Shown here: piece after piece, positions 5,512 to 6,356 of the stretch | How the letters are laid out: each line of letters begins with the position of its first letter | How positions within the stretch are numbered: position 1 is the first letter of the stretch | DNA from: Thiolapillus brandeum | GTDB taxonomy: Bacteria; Pseudomonadota; Gammaproteobacteria; Chromatiales; Chromatiaceae | Length of the DNA: 6,356 nt | NCBI GenBank assembly: GCA_011051425.1 | Contig: DRLF01000093.1 | Span: forward strand, 1 to 6,356 | Reading direction: 5' to 3' | Notes under the pieces: model-generated | The model's input: the letters and a program-made list of their open reading frames with translations, nothing else | Database searches by the model: none | Told to the model about the DNA's origin: nothing | Made by a program: the position numbers and the translations under genes

Positions 5512-6123
5512 ATGAACAATTCTGTGCAAGCCATCCATGAGCTCCAGTCTTTGCTCAGGAACTGCCGTTGCTGCCCGGACATGATTCCGCCCGTGGTAGT
5601 GGGAGAGGCGGTGGTGTCTCCCGTACTTTCCATCGGGCAGGCGCCGGGAGACAAAGAGGGACCGGCAGGAAAGCCTTTCGCGTGGACAGCGGGCAAGACG
5701 CTGTTCAAGTGGTTCGAAAGTATCGGCGTCGATGAAGCCCGGTATCGGAAGCAGGTCTACATGGCTGCTGTCTGCCGCTGTTTTCCGGGGAAGAACCCCA
5801 AAGGCGGCGACCGGGTGCCACGCCGTGATGAAATCGAGGCCTGTGCCGGCTGGCTGCAGGAAGAGTTTGCGTTGATGAGGCCCGAGCTGGTCATTCCCAT
5901 CGGCAAACTGGCCATTGGTGAACTGATGCCGGTGGACAAGCTCACCGATGTCATCGGCAGGCAGTTTGAGCAGGAGCTGTGGGGGGTGACCACCACCGTT
6001 ATTCCGCTTCCCCATCCCTCCGGTGCGTCAACCTGGCATCGTACCGAGCCGGGCAAGACCCTGCTCGATCAGGCGCTGCAACTTATCGCCGATCATTGCG
6101 CCTGGCGCAGTTTGTTTGCCTGA
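5512..6123 (+). CDS. Uracil-DNA glycosylase superfamily protein with 4Fe-4S cysteines (family 4-like, divergent motifs)
   Basis: This 203-residue protein has the family 4-like fold signature. Motif A is IGQAPGDKEGPAGKPF (41-56) followed by TAGKTL; motif B is HPSGAS (168-173). Four cysteines, C18, C21, C90 and C111, fall where the 4Fe-4S ligands of family 4 enzymes lie. Such enzymes excise uracil or related damaged bases from DNA to start base excision repair. Differences from canonical family 4 are clear: motif A has Gln43 where GEAPG/GEGPG has Glu, and the uracil-contacting Asn of the TNVVKC segment appears to be Ala86. Motif B is HPSG rather than HPSY. A related but poorly characterised subgroup is likely, so the exact base specificity is uncertain. 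The ATG at 5512 was chosen because family homology starts just after it; the in-frame upstream ATGs at 5449 and 5464 overlap the divergent gene's start region. Confidence 0.85.
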   Translation: MNNSVQAIHELQSLLRNCRCCPDMIPPVVVGEAVVSPVLSIGQAPGDKEGPAGKPFAWTAGKTLFKWFESIGVDEARYRKQVYMAAVCRCFPGKNPKGGDRVPRRDEIEACAGWLQEEFALMRPELVIPIGKLAIGELMPVDKLTDVIGRQFEQELWGVTTTVIPLPHPSGASTWHRTEPGKTLLDQALQLIADHCAWRSLFA

Positions 6124-6204
6124 GCCATTCGGCCGGAAAGAATGGGCAGCGCCTTTTGCGGCAGGCTGAGGCACAATAGCTTTCTTGAAACACTTTGGAT
6201 TGAT
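6124..6204. other. Spacer between the glycosylase and PhnA-like genes
   Basis: This 81-bp gap contains a 6-bp inverted repeat, CCATTC and GAATGG, at about 6128-6149 just after the glycosylase stop. No T-tract follows, so it is not convincing as an intrinsic terminator. No good promoter was found for the downstream gene, which may be read through from upstream. Confidence 0.4.
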
Positions 6205-6356
6205 ATGAACATGACTATTGAGCAGGAGCTGCGGCAGCGTAGCGACAACAAATGCGAACTCTGCGGTGCGGTGGAAGAACTGGAAGTATATGCAGTACCG
6301 CCGGGTGAGGGAGAAAGTGGGGCAGAGTGTGTGCTGCTGTGCGGGGTCTGTCGCGA
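6205..6356 (+). CDS. PhnA-like zinc-ribbon protein, N-terminal fragment
   Basis: The frame runs off the right edge after 50 residues. It begins MNMTIEQELRQRSDNKCELC and has two CxxC pairs (C17/C20 and C46/C49), as expected for a zinc ribbon. The pattern of an RS-x-x-KCELCG segment, then VYAVPP, then VLLCGVCR matches the N-terminal region of PhnA-domain proteins. Despite the historical name (alkylphosphonate utilisation), the function of these small zinc-ribbon proteins is unresolved. The start is uncertain: an ATG at 6211 would give MTIEQEL, which fits family N-termini equally well. A weak GGAT at 6197-6200 is 4 nt from the first ATG and 10 nt from the second. The C-terminal half lies outside the window. 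Confidence 0.75.
   Translation, partial: MNMTIEQELRQRSDNKCELCGAVEELEVYAVPPGEGESGAECVLLCGVCR

Noticed and set aside
5466..5708. 81-codon N-terminal extension of the oxidoreductase
   Set aside because: The extension is antisense to the glycosylase gene and lacks family similarity. AAGGAG before the ATG at 5465 and the typical MKAVVM start decide against it.
5395..6015. Minus-strand open frame of 206 codons opposite the glycosylase gene
   Set aside because: It is antisense to a gene with conserved cysteines and motifs A and B, shows no recognisable domain and has no Shine-Dalgarno.
6124..6172. Possible intrinsic terminator after the glycosylase gene
   Set aside because: The CCATTC/GAATGG stem is short and A/T-containing with a 9-nt loop, the next stem-like region is interrupted, and neither is followed by a T-tract.
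6167..6176. TGAGGCACAA before the PhnA-like gene, identical to 10 bp of the intergenic repeat loop
   Set aside because: The flanking palindrome arms (GATGCGGT/ACCGCATC) are missing, so a chance match is more likely than a fourth repeat copy.

Overview
The window comes from a moderately GC-rich bacterial chromosome, most likely a gammaproteobacterium. The evidence is the gene order DUF3450 - ttpC - exbB2 - exbD2 - tonB2 - TPR, which is the TonB2-type energy-transduction cluster known from Vibrio and relatives. A paired palindromic repeat of a type common in gammaproteobacterial intergenic regions supports this. The species cannot be assigned from the sequence alone. No tRNA, rRNA, CRISPR, insertion sequence or prophage feature was seen.

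Region 1 (1-4300, + strand) is one tightly packed operon, entered part-way through its first visible gene. It holds the C-terminus of a DUF3450 protein, a large ExbB-like protein with a periplasmic coiled-coil extension (TtpC type), a short ExbB, an ExbD, a TonB with a short proline-rich segment, and a secreted TPR protein. Successive genes overlap or are separated by only 1-2 nt, so they are probably co-transcribed and translationally coupled. By family knowledge, ExbB/ExbD/TtpC form a proton-driven motor in the inner membrane that energises TonB, and TonB drives TonB-dependent outer-membrane receptors. DUF3450, the TtpC N-terminal domain and the TPR protein would add periplasmic partners that the classical E. 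coli system lacks.

Region 2 (4301-4466) is a 166-bp gap between convergent genes. It is largely filled by three copies of a palindromic repeat of about 31 bp, two of them facing each other to form a large imperfect hairpin.

Region 3 (4467-6123) is a divergent pair: a zinc-independent MDR-type quinone oxidoreductase on the minus strand and an Fe-S uracil-DNA-glycosylase-like protein on the plus strand. They are separated by only 46 bp. The glycosylase gene has no Shine-Dalgarno sequence, and a candidate extended -10 element sits at the right distance for a leaderless transcript.

Region 4 (6124-6356) is an 81-bp spacer followed by the start of a PhnA-like zinc-ribbon protein cut off by the window end.

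The most interesting points are the expanded TonB2-type system with residue changes in its motor and TonB membrane segments, the glycosylase with non-canonical active-site motifs, and the repeat cluster.
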